Assembly: GCA_937960755.1 (NCBI GenBank)
Contig: CALGOL010000525.1
Location: forward strand, 1-17,150
Reading direction: 5' to 3'
DNA: 17,150 nt
DNA from: an uncultured Azospirillum sp.
GTDB taxonomy: Bacteria > Pseudomonadota > Alphaproteobacteria > Azospirillales > Azospirillaceae
This document shows positions 13,289 to 17,150 of this stretch, one piece after another (positions within the stretch are counted from its first letter, which is position 1; every line of letters begins with the position of its first letter). Position numbers and translations under genes: made by a program. The notes under the pieces were generated by a model. It was not told the origin of the DNA. It saw only the letters and a list, made by a program, of their open reading frames with translations, and ran no database searches.

Positions 13289-13610
13289 GGCGGTTCCCCT
13301 TTACGTTCAATCCCCCTTGGGGCGTGGTTGGCTTAATCCATGAACCCATCATGCCACACATTTGCCGAAAAACAAGATAAAATTGTAGGTAAAAATTTCC
13401 TTTATTTTTCACAAAAGAAGCGCGTCATGGACGGGACTCATCGGTCTTCGTCGCCTGACGCGAGCGCGCCTGCGCCAAGTCATGGTAGGACCAACTGAAA
13501 CATTGCCCATAAGTCTAAGGCGGGGCATAACTGCGCTCGAAAAGTCCTCGCGGCCGGACCTTATCCCGGAAATCCGGCTATAAATAAGAATGGCGGAAAG
13601 GTTTGCCCCC
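13289..13610. other. Intergenic region between the 78-aa gene and lpd
   Basis: No convincing gene is seen across these 322 bp. The first half (about 13350-13420) is markedly AT-rich and should contain the minus-strand promoter of the 78-aa gene. The right end holds a TATAAA (13579-13584) that could be the lpd -10 element, flanked by the inverted repeat GCCGGA (13553-13558) / TCCGGC (13573-13578). Confidence 0.5.
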
Positions 13611-15017
<1,407 letters not shown>

Positions 15018-15045
15018 TCTTGCCGGCTCAACGCCGCTTGATGGG

Positions 15046-15085
15046 AAACCCCCGCCTTGGCGACAAGGCGGGGGTTTTGTTGTTA
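15046..15085 (+). terminator. Rho-independent terminator after lpd
   Basis: AAACCCCCGCCTTG (15046-15059) pairs perfectly with CAAGGCGGGGGTTT (15064-15077), 14 bp, with the tetraloop GCGA of GNRA type; TTGTTGTT follows. The stem begins 28 bp past the lpd stop. The ribosome binding site of the next gene (AGGAG, 15085-15089) starts where the tail ends. Confidence 0.93.
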
Positions 15086-15097
15086 GGAGCCCCGCCG

Positions 15098-15502
15098 ATG
15101 GCCGCTAAAAAAGCCGATAATCCGGTTCTCGACATTCTGGCGGCGCGGGTGCGGGCGGCGCTGCCCGACGCCGCTTCCGCCCGGACGGTGGAAAAACGCA
15201 TGTTCGGCGGCGTCGGCTTTATGCTTGACGGCAATCTGTTATGCTGCGCCGGCAGGGACGGCGGGTTGCTGCTGCGCGTCGGCGCCGCCAACGCCGCAGC
15301 GGCGATGGCTTTGCCCACCGCCCGACCATTCTTGAACGGCGGGCGACCGATGACCGGCTATTTTCGGGTGACCGCGGAAGGGCTGGCCGACGACTCGGCC
15401 CTGACCTCGGCGCTGGCTTTGGCGCTGGCTTTCGTTGAAGATCTGCCGCTGAAAATCGCCCGGCCGTCGCGTCGCGGCGTCGGTCATTCGTCTGCGGAGT
15501 GA
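15098..15502 (+). CDS. TfoX N-terminal-domain protein, 134 aa
   Basis: This is a single TfoX-N domain protein. Family features are EKRMFGGVGFMLDGNLLCCA (about residues 32-51), GGLLLRVG, and RPMTGYFRV. The domain is the N-terminal half of the competence regulator TfoX/Sxy, but short stand-alone versions are widespread and of unknown role, so I would not call it a competence factor. The C-terminal TfoX domain is absent. The ATG at 15098 has AGGAG at 15085-15089; longer starts would run back through the lpd terminator. The gene lies directly behind that terminator and 9 bp ahead of the glycosyltransferase-like gene. Confidence 0.85.
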   Translation: MAAKKADNPVLDILAARVRAALPDAASARTVEKRMFGGVGFMLDGNLLCCAGRDGGLLLRVGAANAAAAMALPTARPFLNGGRPMTGYFRVTAEGLADDSALTSALALALAFVEDLPLKIARPSRRGVGHSSAE

Positions 15503-15511
15503 TTATCGGTT

Positions 15512-16369
15512 ATGGCGCGCGCTGTCGATATCGTGGTGATTAACAAAGACGCCGGGGTGGACGGCGCCGGGGGACCATTCTGGGAAGTGGCGGAAACGCT
15601 GCTTTACGCGCTGCGGGCGTTGGGGGTTGAGGCTGAATTGCGCTGCAATCAGTTCAGTAAATCGCGCCCGACGGTTTTGCTGGGCGCCCTCAACCTTACC
15701 GCGGCGGAAGCGGCCCAAGTTCCTGAGAAAACGGTGATTTATAATCTCGAGCAGGCTTCGGCGCAGGATGTCCCGATGAAGCCGCATTATCTTGAGCTGC
15801 TGCGCCGACGCCCGGTTTGGGATTACAGCCGGCGCAATATCGCGGCGCTCGCCGGTATGGGCGTTCGGGCTCGGCTGGCGCCCATCGGCTACCGACCGGA
15901 GCTGGCGCGTATTTCTCCCGCCGCGACGCAAGACATCGACGTGCTGTTTTATGGCGCGATGAATGATCGCCGTCGGCGGATTCTCGACCAGCTGGGGGAA
16001 CGCGGCGTCGAATGCGTCGCCTTGCAGAACTATTACGGTCTACCGCGCGACCAATTCATTGCGCGGGCGCGCATCGTGCTGAATGTGCATTTCTATCCGC
16101 GCGGCGTGTTTGAAATTGTCCGCGCTTCATATCTACTGGCGAACGGCAAAGCGCTGGTCGCCGAACGCAACCCCGACACCGATATCGAACCGGACATGCA
16201 AGACGCCGCGGTTTTTGCGCCCTATGACGGATTGGCGGAAGCATGCGTCGGATTGCTGGCCGACGACGCCCGTCGCCAAGCGGTGGCGGAGCGCGGACGG
16301 GCGCGCATGGCCCAGCGCGACATCGCTCGCTTCCTCAACGCCTGTCTCAGCGATTTGCCGCCGGGCTGA
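15512..16369 (+). CDS. Putative glycosyltransferase, GT-B type, 285 aa
   Basis: This is a soluble protein without signal peptide. It resembles short glycosyltransferases with a GT-B-like C-terminal half: DIDVLFYGAMNDRRRRIL (about residues 141-157) looks like the start of the nucleotide-sugar-binding domain, and LNVHFYPRGVFEIVRASYLLANGKALVAERN (about 190-220) matches the donor-binding region of group 1-like enzymes, including the conserved acidic residue in FEIVR. VIYNLEQ (about 75-81) and VWDYSRRNI (about 102-110) are further blocks I associate with this group. Donor and acceptor are unknown. It starts 9 bp after the TfoX-N gene with only a distant GGAG (15495-15498), so coupled expression is likely. 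It abuts the xerD-like gene tail to tail. Confidence 0.72.
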   Translation: MARAVDIVVINKDAGVDGAGGPFWEVAETLLYALRALGVEAELRCNQFSKSRPTVLLGALNLTAAEAAQVPEKTVIYNLEQASAQDVPMKPHYLELLRRRPVWDYSRRNIAALAGMGVRARLAPIGYRPELARISPAATQDIDVLFYGAMNDRRRRILDQLGERGVECVALQNYYGLPRDQFIARARIVLNVHFYPRGVFEIVRASYLLANGKALVAERNPDTDIEPDMQDAAVFAPYDGLAEACVGLLADDARRQAVAERGRARMAQRDIARFLNACLSDLPPG

Positions 16370-17150
16370 CTACTTCAGCTTTTCCCGCGCCAGCGCCTTG
16401 GGTTGCGCCAGCGGGTGATGGCTGCGCACGACCTGGCGCAACCTTTCATTGGCGACGTGGGTGTAGATTTGCGTCGTGGCGATGTCGGCGTGCCCCAACA
16501 TTTTTTGCACCGAGCGCAGATCGGCGCCGTGATCGAGCAAATGGGTGGCGAAGGCGTGGCGCAGCACGTGCGGGCTGACCTTGGCGGGATCAACGCCGGC
16601 TTGCAGCGACAGCTCTTTTAAGATCTGGGCGAAGCGCTGGCGGGTGAGATAGCCGTCTTCCGACGCGCGCGACGGGAACAGAAACGGCGCCTGTCGCGCC
16701 TCGCGCCCCGGCGCCATAAAATGCCGGCGATGGGGCAGGTAGGCTTGCACCGCCGCCCAGGCTGGGGCGGACAGCGGCGCCACGCGGTCCTTGCCGCCTT
16801 TGCCGCGCACCATCAAAGCGCGGCCGTCGCGCATGATGGCGGTCATCGGCAGACCCACCAGTTCCGACACCCGCAAACCGGAGGCGTAGAGCACCTCGAG
16901 CAGCGCCACCAGCCGCAAGCCTTCGGGTCCGCCGCGTTCTTGCGCTTTGTCGATCAGGCGACGAACCTCATCTTCGGTCAGCACCTTGGGCAAGGGGCGG
17001 CCTTGCTTGGGGCTGTCGAGGGCGGAGGAAGGGTCGTCGGCGCGGCGATTTTCCGACACCAAAAAACGATAGAACTGGCGCAACGCCGACAAGCGGCGCG
17101 CCACGGTGCGCGGCGCGGCCCGTATTCGCAGTTCCACTTTCTCGCCCCGG
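16370..17150 (-). CDS. xerD: Tyrosine recombinase XerC/XerD (N-terminus beyond right edge)
   Basis: Xer recombinases resolve chromosome dimers at dif together with FtsK. About 259 codons are visible and the frame stays open to the window end, so about 45-50 N-terminal residues are missing. A GTG at 17137 is internal, not the start. The end of the SAM-like core-binding domain is visible as RTVARRLSALRQFYRFL. In the catalytic domain the expected residues are present: Arg in YASGLRVSELVGL, Lys in VRGKGGKDR, HxxR in SPHVLRHAFATHLLDHGADLRSVQKMLGH, the second His in GHADI, and the nucleophile Tyr in TTQIYTHV. The motif HVLRHAFATHLLDHGADLR fits XerD slightly better than XerC, but the choice is uncertain. 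It lies tail to tail with the glycosyltransferase-like gene, no gap. Confidence 0.92.
   Translation of the reverse strand, partial: RGEKVELRIRAAPRTVARRLSALRQFYRFLVSENRRADDPSSALDSPKQGRPLPKVLTEDEVRRLIDKAQERGGPEGLRLVALLEVLYASGLRVSELVGLPMTAIMRDGRALMVRGKGGKDRVAPLSAPAWAAVQAYLPHRRHFMAPGREARQAPFLFPSRASEDGYLTRQRFAQILKELSLQAGVDPAKVSPHVLRHAFATHLLDHGADLRSVQKMLGHADIATTQIYTHVANERLRQVVRSHHPLAQPKALAREKLK

Noticed and set aside
13427..13498. A 23-residue reading frame with a weak AGAAG upstream, before lpd
   Set aside because: It is too short and polar, with no supporting signal beyond the weak ribosome binding site. It may be chance.
15098..15502. Calling the TfoX-N gene a competence regulator
   Set aside because: Only the N-terminal domain is present and no competence genes are in the window, so a competence role is not supported.
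16370..17150. Reading the tyrosine recombinase as a phage or integron integrase
   Set aside because: Its motifs fit housekeeping XerC/XerD closely, and no attachment repeats, phage genes or cassette structures are visible nearby.

Overview
The window is high-GC chromosomal DNA from an alphaproteobacterium, most likely a member of the Rhodospirillales (Magnetospirillum-like). The basis is gene content and protein style: a three-gene fbc/petABC operon with a Tat-type Rieske protein, an RpoH sigma factor next to rluD, a DUF6476-like protein divergent from rluD, tandem DUF29 genes, and a Cache/MCP pair. The genus is inference. Most of the window is ordinary core genome. I see no prophage, insertion sequence, CRISPR array, tRNA or rRNA.

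Layout. (1) 1-144: N-terminal fragment of a hydrophobic protein on the minus strand, running off the left edge. (2) 275-505: a small predicted membrane protein on plus, overlapping the tail of the next cluster. (3) 2475 down to 438 (minus): an overlapping cluster trmL-like tRNA methyltransferase, hemF, RluA-family pseudouridine synthase. (4) 2774-5373 (plus): petA-petB-petC for the cytochrome bc1 complex, closed by a strong terminator at 5400-5438. The 298 bp between trmL and petA hold a near-consensus FNR-type box and another dyad. (5) 5499-7031 (plus): two tandem DUF29 genes and a DUF924 gene, tightly packed and followed by a terminator. (6) 7336-9637 (plus): a secreted solitary Cache-domain protein followed by a methyl-accepting chemotaxis protein, with a long inverted repeat between them. 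(7) 9681-10592 (plus): a DMT/EamA-family permease whose stop codon interlocks with that of rpoH. (8) 12637 down to 10589 (minus): rluD, then rpoH. (9) 12689-13051 (plus): a DUF6476-like membrane-anchored protein, tail to tail with an unknown 78-residue basic protein at 13052-13288 (minus). (10) 13611-15017 (plus): dihydrolipoamide dehydrogenase with a perfect-stem terminator, then a TfoX-N domain gene and a putative glycosyltransferase. (11) 16370 to the right edge (minus): a XerC/XerD tyrosine recombinase, N-terminus cut off.

Functionally the clearest themes are aerobic or low-oxygen respiration and haem supply (petABC, hemF, lpd, with a possible FNR box), RNA modification (trmL, two RluA-family synthases), the heat-shock sigma factor, and environmental sensing (Cache/MCP). 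The least explained parts are the DUF29 pair with a homogenised 5' half, the Cache/MCP pair that may act as a split receptor, and the small unknown genes at 275 and 13288. I did not find convincing evidence for a wholly new multi-gene system.
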